A stretch of DNA of 64,000 nt from Endomychus coccineus (GCA_958510875.1 OY294068.1:15539282-15603281), one strand, 5' to 3'. Positions 1 to 11,560 are shown, counted from the first letter of the stretch. The notes: generated by a model from the sequence alone, not told the origin. Program-made: numbers and translations.

Positions 1-1394
1 CAAATTATAATATTGTTAGTTGGAAAATCCAAATTATTTATGCGAATTTTGCAATTTAATATGGAGAATGTGATCCACCATTATATTTAGTTTCTCATTA
101 TAATGAAATAATTGGTTAATTATGTTATCAGAATAAATAATGTGTCATAATAAGTTCTAAGGATATATTAAACAAAGTATAAATATTTATAAAAATCTCA
201 AAGTAAATATTTGATAAGTTTGAAACATTTTGAATGACTTTATTTCATTTATATTTATCATAATACAAGTAGTATTAAACACTCTATCAACATTAGAGCA
301 TGAAAAATTAATTATGTTAAGGTTATAGAAACTAATTTTTTCAGAACTATTCTGAATTCAATAAATGGGAGGCTATGGCTCAAACTACTTAGCAGCAATT
401 TATAACGTCAATCGTTTAGCCACCCAAATCACTTGGTGAGGACAGATTTTCCTCCTCTGCTTTGAAACGATCGAGTCAGCAACAACAGTTTCATAAACCT
501 CTAAAGACTGAAACGGTATTCATCTTCATCTGCTACGCTATGCCCGAAGAAACAACTAATACCCGTTGAAACAGTTAAGGCGTCGGCTCCGCCGCTGCAA
601 GTTTCAAGACTTAATGCATATTACAAATAAGTAGATAAAGCTAAAGATGAGGAAAGACGTAAAATTATACTCTACGTCATGTAAAAGTTTATTTGGGATC
701 TCGGAAACTATGAGAGATACGAAGATGGTTAAATTGGGGCAAAGTTGTGCAGTTGCTTAACAAAATACCGCTTGGAAATTAAAAAAATGTCGTGGCTCTG
801 CACATAGAAATAAGGAGCAATTTGATAAAGGTTAAAATTAAGAATTTGAATCTACGACAATAAAACATGGGGTTATAAGGTTACAATATAGGTGTCAATT
901 GTTTTCTAACACAGTGACATCCTCAGAATTAAACAATAATTGCTTATATATTGTTATTGAAGAAAGAATTTGTTTTTTACTCGCATGTTATTGTTCAATT
1001 GTTTTGATGACATGTTAAACATATTGTTACATGAGCTATTGTATGATTATGAAGCATTATCTTCCATTGGACAAACATGTTGGAGAATATCACTTGTGCC
1101 AATTACACCGAAAATTTCACACCTCTACTTTTTAACCAATAAGATGCCTTAATTTTGTCTAGTTACCATGACAACTAAAAAAATTTCCGGAAATTTTTTC
1201 GTGGCGCCACGATATTTAAGTAGAAATTTTTTGACAGTTGAAAAGGTAAACATGATCTACAACCATTAAATATTGTAGATATACCTGTGAATAATGCAAA
1301 CTTTCTATAAGAATTAACATTATTATTTATTATTCGCTATAAAGTTTCATTAAACAGAAAACACAAATTTGTTTAATTATTATGCATTAACAAT
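1..1394. other. unassigned AT-rich DNA
   Basis: I see no convincing coding region or recognisable element here. A short mixed-composition stretch around 390-620 is less AT-rich than its surroundings but shows no open frame or structure I can name. A small GC-containing palindromic patch with the core TTCCGGAA occurs near 1185-1220 and reappears near 2265, which suggests an old repeat family. Confidence 0.4.
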
Positions 1395-1760
1395 TTATAT
1401 TTCAAAAAACGTAGGATCTACAAACATAGTAAGATTTAAATGTTGTTTGAATTCTAACCCATCCTCTCTTCTTAATGGTGAATAGGAAGGTGACGAATTA
1501 ATTAGATGTCTGTGTTTTAAGACATATATGTAATATTTTGAAAAAATTTTGCTCAAATCTCTTTTACGCAAAAGGCCATATTTACTTGACATCTGCAGCA
1601 GACTTTCTTGGATTTTCGTAAACAAACCATTCAACTCTAACGCTTCCTGGTCGCAATCTTCCATTAAATTCGTTAAATATATTAATTTTGGATGACTTAT
1701 TTGCACTTGACTCAACTCTTTGCAGTATTTACATAAACTGTACTTTTCAAAGCATTTCAT
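1395..1760 (-). CDS. possible terminal exon or small gene, unknown product
   Basis: An open frame of about 121 codons from an ATG at 1760 (open slightly further upstream) ends at a stop at 1395. The peptide is a plausible globular sequence with a KCFEK...CKYCKE start, several amphipathic stretches and a hydrophobic end (MFVDPTFFEI). I do not recognise it. An AATAAA on the minus strand (TTTATT at 1326-1331) lies about 65 nt past the stop, as expected for a 3' end. Upstream, an AG acceptor could sit near 1770, but its pyrimidine tract is poor, so the start is unclear. It could be the last exon of a gene transcribed leftward, an intronless small gene, or a chance frame in AT-rich DNA. Confidence 0.3.
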   Translation of the reverse strand: MKCFEKYSLCKYCKELSQVQISHPKLIYLTNLMEDCDQEALELNGLFTKIQESLLQMSSKYGLLRKRDLSKIFSKYYIYVLKHRHLINSSPSYSPLRREDGLEFKQHLNLTMFVDPTFFEI

Positions 1761-2198
1761 TTTTCTCAAATTGTTTAACGCAAATGCTTACAAGAAATGT
1801 TTTACATAAGAATATCTTTGTTTGCTGGTTTACTATACAGTAACTCAATGTAATTTACCAATATAAACCTCATCTGTCAAAAGCATGGCCGCCTATATCA
1901 CGGCCACCTACTGCAACAAACCATGTTAATATTATATTTTTTACATTAGAATTGTTATGGATTACTTTAACAAAAAATACATTTCTACCACCTTTAGTGA
2001 CCTAAAATTATGAAAGGGCGACAGACTGATCTAATACCCATCTGAGTTTTAGCATTTGGTGTAACTAAAGTTGGTAATATTTTTTATTTAACGAAACATG
2101 GTGGACTTGACAAGCAGTGAAATTAATTTAAAATGTCAGATTGGATTAATAATTTTTTTCCAAATTATGGTGTGAAATTTTCTAACCGAATACCACGG

Positions 2199-2286
2199 CA
2201 AGCTTGAATTATTCCTGGAAATTTTCTTTCGGGCACGAATATTCGTGCCCTCAAGAAAATTTCCGGAAATAATTTAAGCTCTTGTG
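2199..2286. repeat. short palindrome with about 40-bp arms
   Basis: The sequence reads almost identically on both strands around a centre near 2242 (GGGCACGAATATTCGTGCCC). Outer arms contain GGAAATTTTCTT and AAGAAAATTTCCGG and continue to AAGCTTGAATTATT / AATAATTTAAGCTC. It may be a solo foldback MITE or the end of a larger element. No coding content. Confidence 0.6.
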
Positions 2287-2920
2287 ATATTATAAGTGAT
2301 AATTTACCATGACAACACTGATCAAATTAAAAAGTGAAAATTTATGTCAAAAAAATTGTCGCAATAATTTAGCCATCAATGTCAAGTATTTTTTATAAAT
2401 AAACTGAAAGTATGCTACTTTACCTTTGTTTTTTGGTAACTACGGGTAACAAAATACCGCATCAAATAATATTCTAAAAGAAACGTGAAATGTGCGAAAA
2501 AAGAACTCCCTAAACGAACTAAACGAAATCCTCACAGATTAGGCCTTCAATATTAGGAAAACGAACGGAGATGATTACAAAGAGTCGGTAATCAAGACAA
2601 TGTGGAACCATACGGCAAAACAGGTTCAAGAATATTACTTAATATTTGATCCTTTTAAAGACATAAGATTTGAGTCATCCCGAAAAACTCAGCGCCCCAG
2701 AGGGCCTTCAACGAAAATTTTATAATATTTCTGCTATTGAATTAGCCTGGCGTAGTAAAGCATCACGGATCATTTACAGGTAGACACTAAGTTTTAGCTA
2801 CTACTCATTTTTTTAATTGGCCTTACTTACATTGTCTATACAAAGAAGAAATATTTCATGCTAATGGTTTTTTAATGGCATATTATGTAAATTTCTAAAA
2901 TACTAATATTTTCTCGTTAC

Positions 2921-3484
2921 AGGAAGAATCGAAAACTACACCACGAGGAGCTAAGTAATGCGCCGATAGTAAATGACTAATAACGAATACCAAGGATTCT
3001 GAACATTGTTTGAAAAGCTTGTTAGTAAACGACCGATCAGTATTCAAACAGAAAGGTTATTTTTAACTCAAAATCCATTTTACATGAAAACTCAGCAATG
3101 TTATAAGGTAGTCCCCCGTAGGAAGAAATGTTGTTTCCAGTTGGACAAAATATTCTGCTCTGAAATTGTGTTTGAACGCAAACAAAATGACAAATCATTA
3201 CTGGTCAACACCAGTGACGTGCTTAGCCAAATCAAGGGTTAATGAATAATAATTTATCAAAATAACAGGACATTCCAACACAAATCAATAAGACCGTATA
3301 TATGGATAACCAACAACCAACACCACTCACAAACTGTAGAAAATCTTCAAAAAAGGAGCATCGAAAAAAAGCCAAATCATGTTTGTTGCAAGAAACGTCT
3401 CAAGTCGCCCTAAAAGACAGCGCCTCGCCAAATCATGTTCCTCTTAACTTGACGTCAAATGTATCTAACAAAATACATAATTGA
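2921..3484 (+). pseudogene. possible decayed TE coding fragment, family uncertain
   Basis: A pyrimidine-rich stretch ending in AG near 2924 precedes two short open pieces (about 3006-3240 and 3302-3483) separated by stops. The first has a pattern FEKLVSKRP...LFLTQNPF...CYKVVP that loosely resembles tyrosine-recombinase-like domains of Crypton-derived proteins (KRP...F.L.P...WY...P). The second is Lys/Ser-rich. The resemblance is weak; it may be random open sequence. Confidence 0.2.
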
Positions 3485-3591
3485 AATACTCTCAATCAAT
3501 ATCAAAACTGTACATTTTATGTTAATTGCATTTTTCATAAAAAGGTTTAAATTAATGTATTCTTAATTTGTTTAGTAAGTCACTTATTTCA

Positions 3592-3745
3592 TTAGTTGTA
3601 TTATATTATGGTGTAAATAAAATAATCCAAATTAGTTTAAAATTTAATTTCCTCTCGTAATATTCTGTATCAATATATCAAGAGTGGAAATAAAATTTTA
3701 AAGTAAGTAATCTGGAATATTTTATTTACACCACAATACAACTAA
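3592..3745. repeat. small inverted repeat, MITE-like
   Basis: Arms of about 35 bp beginning TTAGTTGTATTATATTATGG and ending in the complementary CCACAATACAACTAA enclose an AT-rich loop of about 90 bp. Both arms contain GGTGTAAATAAAAT or its complement. This is consistent with a very small non-autonomous TIR element. Nothing coding. Confidence 0.6.
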
Positions 3746-3819
3746 CAAAATAATTTTTTAGGCACTTGTGATATTTTTACTATTAAACTATAAAAGAGTT
3801 CATACTGTGGATATATTAT

Positions 3820-3960
3820 AACACTATTGAAAAGGAATAATCACCCTTTACCACTAAGAAGACTATTAAAGTACTGAGGACCTTTCAGCTAGCAAATAGC
3901 CATCATCAGAGTAAACTAAATTATAAATCAAAATGTGCCTGTTTAAATATTATTTGGGGA
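3820..3960 (-). repeat. Penelope-like element terminal region (pLTR)
   Basis: This block (start of the minus-strand 3' end of the adjacent GIY-YIG fragment) recurs at 23005-23140 in the same orientation and at 24780-24870 in the opposite one. All copies share the string around CTGATGATGG, GAAAGGTCCTC and an outer AATAATCACCCTT. Recurrence next to PLE coding remnants marks it as the PLE untranslated/terminal repeat region. Confidence 0.7.
3866..3920 (-). ncRNA. hammerhead-ribozyme-like motif in PLE terminal repeat
   Basis: On the minus strand the order is: UUUACU (3910-3915), CUGAUGA (3903-3909), a hairpin GGCUA-UUUGC-UAGCU (3887-3901), GAAA (3883-3886), a minimal helix III A-G/C-U around a GUC loop, cleavage-type triplet CUC (3876-3878), then AGUAC (3871-3875). 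UACU before the core pairs with AGUA after it as helix I. This fits a minimal type I hammerhead with one extra U between CUGAUGA and helix II. Activity is inference; PLE-borne hammerheads are known in the literature. Confidence 0.5.
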
Positions 3961-3978
3961 TAATATTGTAGACAGGGG

Positions 3979-4256
3979 TTACCCCCAGCTTTTTCGTTTA
4001 TACGTTTCCATCTCTTCTAAATTATCTAGATATTTGTCTGTACTGTGTTTTAAAAGTGATGAACTTTCTTGAGAAATGGTTTGACCTGTATTCAAAATAT
4101 GTCCGGCTACCGCTGATTTTTCAACATCATTTTTCTTTATATTGGCAAAATGTTCCTTACAACGAGTTAAAATGTTCCTTCTAGTTTGACCCACATAGCA
4201 TTTTGAACACGACTCACAATTGATTTTGTAAATCCCGGACTTGTCGAAATCGGAAA
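3979..4256 (-). pseudogene. Penelope-like element GIY-YIG endonuclease fragment
   Basis: Reading leftward from about 4256, the frame gives DKSGIYKINCESCSKCYVGQ, then TRRNILTR and the HILNTG motif, ending near 3979. GIY and Y(V)G mark the nickase domain found at the C-terminus of Penelope-like reverse transcriptases, with a Cys pair between them. Only about 92 residues remain, with no reverse transcriptase attached. It lies head to head with a + strand fragment of the same family that starts at about 4290, and its downstream side carries the family terminal repeat. Confidence 0.8.
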
Positions 4257-4289
4257 CTTTATCAAAGGTGTTTCTAATTTGATTAACTG

Positions 4290-5084
4290 AGATTCACTGT
4301 CGAAATAGAAACATATAATCAGCTTCGTTTCTTTGATATTAACATTATAAAAGATCGTAATCACTTGAATTTCGACATATACAGAAAACCCACTCAAACA
4401 AATAGGTATACCCCGGCTGATTCAGCTACACCATTTAGATATAAAATAGCTCCGTTAATAGTTTGGTTCATATATTATTGAAGTTCCCTTTGAGCCATCA
4501 AAATTATAACAACGAAGTTGTGAAACTTCAGCAATTTGCTTTGGACAATGGTTACCACAAATCTTTGATCAATAATTTAATTTATAAGCAAAAAAGGAAA
4601 CTGGAACTTAGCCAACTAACCAAATTAGAGCCATTACCTTCAAATACTTCAATAAAATTCAAAAGTTTCATTTATCAATCTTCAGTAATTAGTAAATCCA
4701 TAGTTTATTTTCTAAATTTGCAATACAACCAGCTTATAGATGTCAGAACAAGCTAAAACACCGTTTGATAAAGTTTCCGATTTCGACAAATCCGGGATTT
4801 ACAAAATCAATTGTGAGTCGTGTTCAAAATGCTATATGGGTCAAACTAGAAGGAACATTTTAACTCGTTATAACGAACCTTTTGCTCATATAAACAAAAA
4901 TAATGTTGAAAAATCAGCAGTTGCCGAACATATTTTGAATACAGGTCACACCATTTCACAAGAAAGTTTATCCCTTTTAAAGTACAGTACGGACAAATAT
5001 CTATGTAATTTAGAAGGGATGAAAATGTATAAGCGAAAAAGCGATTTATTAAACTGGCATGGAGAAAATTTCCATTGTCACTAA
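4290..5084 (+). pseudogene. Penelope-like element 3' coding fragment (linker plus GIY-YIG)
   Basis: Three pieces in two frames follow PLE order. About 4310-4460 gives FLDINII...LNFDIYRKPTQTNRYTPADS, the conserved YRKPT.T.RY.P segment after the reverse-transcriptase palm. 4463-4756 gives the PLS...EV..L...NGY...LI linker. From about 4740, in the next frame, comes SGIYKINCESCSKCYMGQ with TRRN and HILNTG (GIY...YMG endonuclease). A +1 frame change near 4745 and the missing palm/finger domains show it is dead. The endonuclease is close in sequence to the fragment on the opposite strand at 3979-4256. Confidence 0.82.
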
Positions 5085-6860
5085 AAGAAGACTGGCATCT
5101 ATTAAAGTATTAAATACTTCCAAGGGTATGTAGAACATGATTAAATCAAACAACGTCCTTCTGGTTTTGGATTAAGTAAGACGTGTAAAGTTATTGTAGA
5201 TGTTAGTTAATCCACTTTTAATTTCGACTGATGAGTCATTCCGTTACGCCACTCTCTGATTATCCGTATCGTAAAAAGTTAAAAAACGATTCGTTACATC
5301 AATGATAAACAATTACGTAGTATTTTCTGGAAACACCTCTATGAATAAACACATTTCTATTCTAATTAATGGAATCAATCTTCAAGAAGTTATCAAAACA
5401 AGTTTCAAGGAAACAAAGTCTAAATATTGAGAGTGAAATCTAAAAGCAATTTGTGGAATTCGAAGAAAGCTATTACTTGGTACGGCAACCAACGATTCAC
5501 TTAGTATGGTATTGTTTGAAACCGGATTCATGATAACGATGATCTTCAGACACACATTGTAAGACTTCTTAATTAGTTCTAATTAAATAACAATAACTAA
5601 TTGTTACATTGTTTGCAATAGGGAACTGGTAATTTAGTTTTTAAAGCATTATAATTAATTATTCACGGTAATTTAATAAAACCACACCAATTCTCCGAAG
5701 ATATATTATATCTTGGATTGTTCCAAGGCGAATATAATTGCTTTAAGTCAAACAACTTTAAAACGTTATCTTTACAACTTATCATTAGTGCTAAAAATAA
5801 AGAAGTTGTTGGTATTGTATTGTGTATGTTGGGGATATCTGCATATTGTGAGTCTCATTTACTTCTTTGAGATCATTTTCCACTTCTAACTTGCCGGTAA
5901 AATTATATATACAAATCAAGGCCAAAACTAAAATTTTTGAGAGTCCATCCCAGTTCGTAGATTCTATAATTCAGATGAAGATATCCGTATCAAAGTAGGT
6001 ATGGTTGGTGATAAATTATATTTCATTTTATTCAATGAATAAACCTCTACAAGGGTAATTATGTCATATACTGGAACGGGAAAATTAATTCAGAATGAAT
6101 TATTGGTGAATTAAATTAACAAGTTGTAAATCAAGTTCGAGATTTCTCTGGCAATTCATTTAATTTGAAATATGAGTCAACACAATCAATTATGTCACTG
6201 TTATTTGCACGTAGTAAAAATCTGTAGGTATACCCATTGCCGTTACCATTTTTGTAAATAAGAATTTTTGTTATTGGTGATCTAGATTTCATTATATTCA
6301 ACAAGTATGTCATTCGCAACTATATTAATAATTAGATCCGATAAAATTTAACGGGCAATTACAATTGGCATTGAACATATCGATACCCAGCTAGAATATA
6401 TTCATTATCGACTTAGTGTCAATTTTGCACTGCGTTATTGTATCTTATAGTTCATCATTCAAGATTAGAAAACGTGAATAGAGTAAGGCTTACGAGGCCT
6501 TTCAATTCAATTCGAAAAGTTATTGAATTTTTGGCGTACAAACATGACGATTTACCCCAACATACCTATTTATAAAAAGCCTTCCCTCAAAAGATAGAGG
6601 GTTTCAAAGTTTACATTTCAAAATTGATTTTTCACGATTATAATAATAATATTTATTCAGGTGTAGTAATACAGTGTTATACAGTAATAAAAACATAAGT
6701 GCTACATATATACCAACCTGAAAGAGACACTAAGTATCTGAGCGCAGGCCTGAAGATGAAAATAAACAGAAAAATAAAAGAAAAAGAAAAAGTGAAAAAT
6801 AAATAATAATATTTAAATGAAAGGAAATATATTATACATTATGCTCGTATATTAATAATT
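5085..6860. other. unassigned AT-rich DNA
   Basis: No frame with recognisable protein content was found on either strand. The right end (6640-6860) contains purine-rich runs and a CCTGAAGATG string at 6749-6758 that resembles the conserved box in PLE terminal repeats, so part of it may be the 5' side of the element whose endonuclease follows. Confidence 0.4.
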
Positions 6861-6868
6861 CGAAATCT

Positions 6869-7264
6869 AAAAAAGATAAATTAAAGAAATCTGGAGTTTA
6901 CAGACTGAGATGTGATGATTGTAGTGCTTTGTACATAGGACAAACTGGACGCAGTTTCAGCGTAAGGTTCAACGAACATTTGAGAAGTTACAGGCTCAAA
7001 AAAGACTCTAATTACGCAAATCACTTCTTAGAACATAACCATAATTTCACCCTTAATCCCGATATTCTACATAGTCAGGAAAAAGGACATAAACTTAATA
7101 TACTAGAATCCATAGAAATATTGAAACACTCAAAAAACAATGATAATGTAATATTAAATGATCAAATCGATACATATAATTCACCCCTTGTTAACAATTT
7201 TGTAAACAAACTCCCACCATTATCCACCCCCATCCCTCAATTTGTACCACATTCTGATCCCTGA
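6869..7264 (+). pseudogene. GIY-YIG endonuclease of a second Penelope-like family
   Basis: An uninterrupted frame of about 130 codons starts KKSGVYRLRCDDCSALYIGQ and continues TGRSFSVRFNEHLRSY. It has GVY and YIG elements, a C-x2-C pair, an R-x3-R/H-containing helix and an NHFLEHNHNF block, the zinc-binding and catalytic layout of PLE endonucleases. A stop at 7262 ends it in a proline-rich tail. It differs from the fragments at 4 kb by about half its residues, so it is a separate family. The reverse transcriptase is absent. A 27-residue scrap of the same family is found at 52516-52596. Confidence 0.8.
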
Positions 7265-7309
7265 TATTTAAGGACATACTTTTAGATTTAGCTTTAGTTG
7301 ATAACTCCT

Positions 7310-7352
7310 TGCTTTGAAAATGCCACAGTGTGGTGAAACAATTTGTCAGTAT
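7310..7352 (+). ncRNA. degenerate hammerhead-like motif after PLE coding end
   Basis: About 50 nt past the PLE stop, the hairpin GCCAC-AGT-GTGGT (7322-7334) is followed by GAAAC (7335-7339), a 5-nt loop and GTC (7345-7347). This matches helix II, the GAAA box, a 2-bp helix III and a GUC cleavage triplet. The upstream box reads TTTGAAAAT instead of CUGAUGAU, and helix I is not evident, so it is probably inactive. Confidence 0.35.
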
Positions 7353-7943
7353 TTTTAAATTAAATGTTAAGAGTTTTGTGTAAAATTTGAGTTTGATTCT
7401 CCAACTTCCGAAGTATTATGAATTTACACTACGTAAACGCCGAAACCATAGATATACAAATAGCCAAGATTATTAATATTTTCATACATTAGTATCGTTT
7501 GAATATGACACGCTATTGTCGAAACTATAGTCACGATTTATTTCTATAACATATGTGATAAAAAACAAAGTAAAAGTGTTTTATTTTACTATATCAATAT
7601 GAGGAATTATCACAAAGTAATGGTTTCCAGCATTGAACTCTTAACATTAACGTCATATCCTCAAAGGTATTATTATATACAAAATGGTGCTTAAAACGCC
7701 CTCTCATTAATTTGTACCTACGCCAATGGACGTTTCCTTCCAAATGTGACTTAAAATTTTATTTGGTATGTTTTATTACATACTAAACGCGTTCTGGGAG
7801 AAGAAATTTCTCATGCCAAACATGATTTTTTTATATATCCTGGAGAAAAAAAACTGAAGTTTGGTTTCCCATACGGACAAGAAGGGGCATTTTTCTTAGA
7901 AACTGATGAAGGTTATTATTATTATTATCGTTAATATCATTGT

Positions 7944-8760
7944 TTAGTAGCTAAACATCGATAGTTTCAACTATCGGGAGTTTCGATGATTATAAAAAAC
8001 TATCGATAACTATCGACTGTTTTGAAAAGAAACAGAAGAAAATGACAGTAGTTTTGAATTTATGTCATTTCGGTCGTTTAGCAAATCTCGAATAAAGCTT
8101 GGCGAAATGAACTGAAAGGAATGAAGAAAACAAGAATCAACATTGATCGTTTAATACAAAAAATATTACAAATATACATTCTCTTTGTTTTCTCCTCCAG
8201 TCATTATTTCACCTACCTCAGAAAATATTCTCTCAGAGGGTAGTACTGAGCTTCGAGCTTCCTCGTATTCCTAAGTACTTCAGACTATTTCTTTCAAATC
8301 GCTTGTACTTGTTTGCCAATATTCTAATGGACAAAATTGTTAATAATAGTGATAAATTCATTTGTCTTAATTTTTTTAACTACTTCCACACTTGCTTTAC
8401 CCATAAAGTCTACTGTTCAAGGCTTAACATCAGTACGAATAGTACGATGTTTATAAAACAGGAGTAACGGAATACGGAATTTGAATTCAGATGTTTGGGA
8501 ATGTGGGGATAACTGTTCTGTTTCGGGGAACTACTAAATAGAAAAAGGAAAAGCTCCAATGTGTCGATAATAGCAACGACCACAGAAGAACTATAAAGCA
8601 CATATCAAATATACTCGGTTGGGGAAAGTTGGTACTTTTCGATTCACTCCAAATATATAACATTTTTTTAAGGAACCCTGATGCTATCGGTGAAAACTAT
8701 CGATAATACCAATAATACATTACTATCGATAGTCTGTCGATGTTTAGCTATCACTAGTTT
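7944..8760 (-). mobile_element. hAT transposon remnant
   Basis: Inverted ends share AGCTAAACATCGA followed by ATCGATAGT-rich arms (7950-8030 and about 8690-8755). On the minus strand, about 8163-8260, the frame gives EEARSSVLPSERIFSEVGEI: the hAT C-terminal dimerisation block (SERIFS..G). The remainder of the transposase is missing. I could not find a convincing 8-bp target-site duplication. Confidence 0.65.
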
Positions 8761-9516
8761 CTGGAAGACACTTACCAAAAACGTCTGGAAAACGACTCGG
8801 ATGTCCGATTCAAAATTCAGATTCTTGCAGAATCATCCCGGATCTCCAGAATCAATGTGTCAAATAGCAGTTCATGAACATCCGGAAATATTTATTTTGC
8901 TTACCTGAATACCAGAAGTGAAAAATAATCTTACGGTATTTAATTAATTATTAGCTTCCTTCCGTAAATACTTCCTTGAATGCATAAGGTCAAGTGTATC
9001 AACATATATTATCATAATATTATACACAATAGAATACACATGATTGCTAAATTCAGAATTATCACAAAACCTTGTGTTGTGATCACTAGTATATGAGACA
9101 GGAAGTATATGCTAAGCTTATTATGACAATGTCAAGTTCTTATTGATATACCGTGTTACAGTATTTTTATGTCATCCTGCAGCTACTATGTAACATCATT
9201 ATTTATATTGGCGTGTTGATTGATAGAGCTAGAGGTATGTATTTGCGATTTCAACACGATTTCATCTTTAAAATCGGTAATATCAAGGTTCCGAGACCTA
9301 CCTGTGTATTGCAGTTCACCTTAATTCGGGACCCTGAGACGAATCCGTTATCCACACCCTTTTCGAATACCCAGTAGCAAATTTAGGAATTAAATGTTGT
9401 AAACGTATTGTTGGATTATCCCCAGTAATGATAAAAAGTATCATCCCAATGCAGAAATTATGTTACACTTCAAATAAGTCAGATTTTAGTTTTTTAATGT
9501 TTAACACGTTCCCTGA

Positions 9517-9524
9517 CGAGGCAT
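9517..9524. repeat. hAT target-site duplication, left copy
   Basis: CGAGGCAT immediately precedes the terminal CAGGGCC; the same octamer recurs at 11787-11794 after the right end. Confidence 0.8.
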
Positions 9525-9737
9525 CAGGGCCAGATTTAAAGGTCTGGAGGCCTCGGGGCAACAAAGGAGGGGAGGTCCCCTGGCCCCAAATTATTTTTCA
9601 AATAAAATGAACAATTTTTTCAGTCGCGTTTTTCAATAAATAATTTATTGTGATACCAAGTAAATTCTTTTAGTATTTAACAAACATATATAAATATAAT
9701 CGGAAACAAGAATTACCTATCTGAAATTAAATTTTAG

Positions 9738-9870
9738 CTTTAACGAACGGAACCTTCCGAGCTTTTTTCGCCAAACAATCGTTGATGATTTTGCCGAAAT
9801 CCAGTTCCCGAAGTAAGTCACTTTCAATGCTCAGGAGAGAAAGCTTTGATTGACGGTTCTGTCCCTTCGT
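9738..9870 (-). pseudogene. hAT transposase C-terminal fragment
   Basis: The minus-strand frame reads GQNRQSKLSLLSIESDLLRE, then LDFGKIINDCLAKKARKV and a stop at about 9738. The LSLL.IE.DL...LDF..II..FA..KARK pattern is the typical end of Ac-like hAT transposases. It lies inside the TSD-bounded element, in the orientation expected for it. Upstream of 9870 the frame is lost close to the LINE junction. Confidence 0.75.
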
Positions 9871-9979
9871 CGTTCGAAGCCTATTTTTTTATAATTTTCA
9901 TTTTTGAAAATATATATCGCAGTTGATTTATATATATATATACAATTAAAAAAAAAAAGAAAGTAGTCGATACACGAAA

Positions 9980-11560
9980 TCGAATACCCAACTTCCGAGG
10001 CTGCTGGCTTGCCACAGCAAGCTAAACTGGCATCGACACCTTGAGGTAAAAGTCAGCAAAGCATGTGCGGCTTTTTGGCAATGTCGTAGGGCGATGGGGC
10101 GCTCATGGGGCTTGTCCCCTAAGATTACCCTGTGGCTATATACGGCTGTCATTAGACCCATGCTCTGCTACGGAGCACTTGTCTGGTGGCCCAGAATCCG
10201 ACAAGCAAATGAAATAGCTCACATCAGTCGGGTGCAAAGACTTGTCTGCTTGGCAGTGACTGGGGCTATGAGAAGTACACCAACTGCAGCCATGGAGACT
10301 ATTCTCAATTCGCCTCCCCTGGACCTCTTTGTACAGGAGATGGCGCTGGGAGCGGCTCTAAGACTGCGGAATGGAAATTTGTGGAATGTGAAAAGAGGAG
10401 GTGTCCGTGAGGATACCTTTACTTGGAGCGCAAGCGGACCGCATACCAGCGAAGTTTACTTTCACCAAACACTATCACATCGATTTAGACAAAAACGACG
10501 AAACAAAGCCCGACATAAACATGTTTACGGACGGCTCCAAAAATAGCCGGGGATCAGGTTCTGGAATATTCTCCGAAGAACTTGACCTACGCGAATACAT
10601 ACCTCTAGGATCTCATGCTACGGTGTTCCAAACGGAGCTAGTAGCAGTGACCCAAGGAGCTAGAATAGCGGCGGACAAAAATACCGCCGGCAAACGAATA
10701 CGGATCATGACAGACAGCAGAGCAGCACTACAAGCCCTTAGTAGCCAAAAGGTTAACTCAGGTTTAGTTTGGGAGTGCCACAGAACCCTCGAAAATCTAT
10801 AATGATGTTCAACTCACCTGGGTGAAAGAACATAGTGGAGATCAAGGAAATGAAGAGGCGGACAGGCTGGCGCGAAAAGGCTCCGGACAAACACTATTCG
10901 GGCCGGAGCCTTTCTTGCCGCTAACCTCAAGCACTCTGACTGCTTTGATAAAAGAAGATACCCTAAAACGGCATGCCGAACGATGGATATCGAATGATAG
11001 CTGTAGACAGGCACATACTGCTATAAAAGCACCGTGCCCAAAAATTGCAAAGTTCTGCCTACGACTGACAAGATATAATCTTAGAAGACTCGTAGGAATA
11101 TGGACAGGACACTGCCGACTAAACAAAAATCTTCACACGATGGGAGTCGTTGTCGACCCCATATGTCGAGGATGCTACGAAGAGGATGAGACAGCGGAAC
11201 ATGTGATTTGTCACTGCCCGGCGCTCTCATCGACAAGAGATGCCATTTTGGGGGACCCCTGGCCAAATCTGGTCAACATTGGCGACGCTCCACCCGGTGC
11301 GGTCCTCGGGCTGATCAACGCGATTGGTTGGCTCGATGGCTGAGGAGGGACAGGGGCCTTCGCCTTGAAGGGGTGGCACAATGGGCCCATTTCAGAGGCC
11401 TAAGTGCCAGTATAATTATACACCCTTCACATCAAAATCCATCCATCCAAGTACCACCCCACTCAGCCATTGAGCCATTGGGATACTCCCTCAAGATGGG
11501 TAGTAAATTGCAAGTGCTCATCAGGGCCATTTGAAATTTTGATATTTTACTGATTGCCTG
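9980..11560 (+). pseudogene. LINE remnant: RT thumb, RNase H, Cys/His knuckle
   Basis: Frames joined by at least two frameshifts give a LINE C-terminal half. About 10000-10420 holds RT thumb sequence ([18 protein letters not shown]). About 10401-10802 holds RNase H, with TDGS, a downstream Glu and TDSRAAL. 10804-11343 begins WVKEHSGDQGNEEADRLARK (last RNase H His/Asp block), then [17 protein letters not shown] and a C..C....H...C knuckle (CRGC...HVICHC). The layout suits R1/I/LOA-type LINEs with an RNase H. The 5' half with endonuclease and palm is missing. Related copies lie at 25300-25640 and 39907-42006. Confidence 0.8.
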
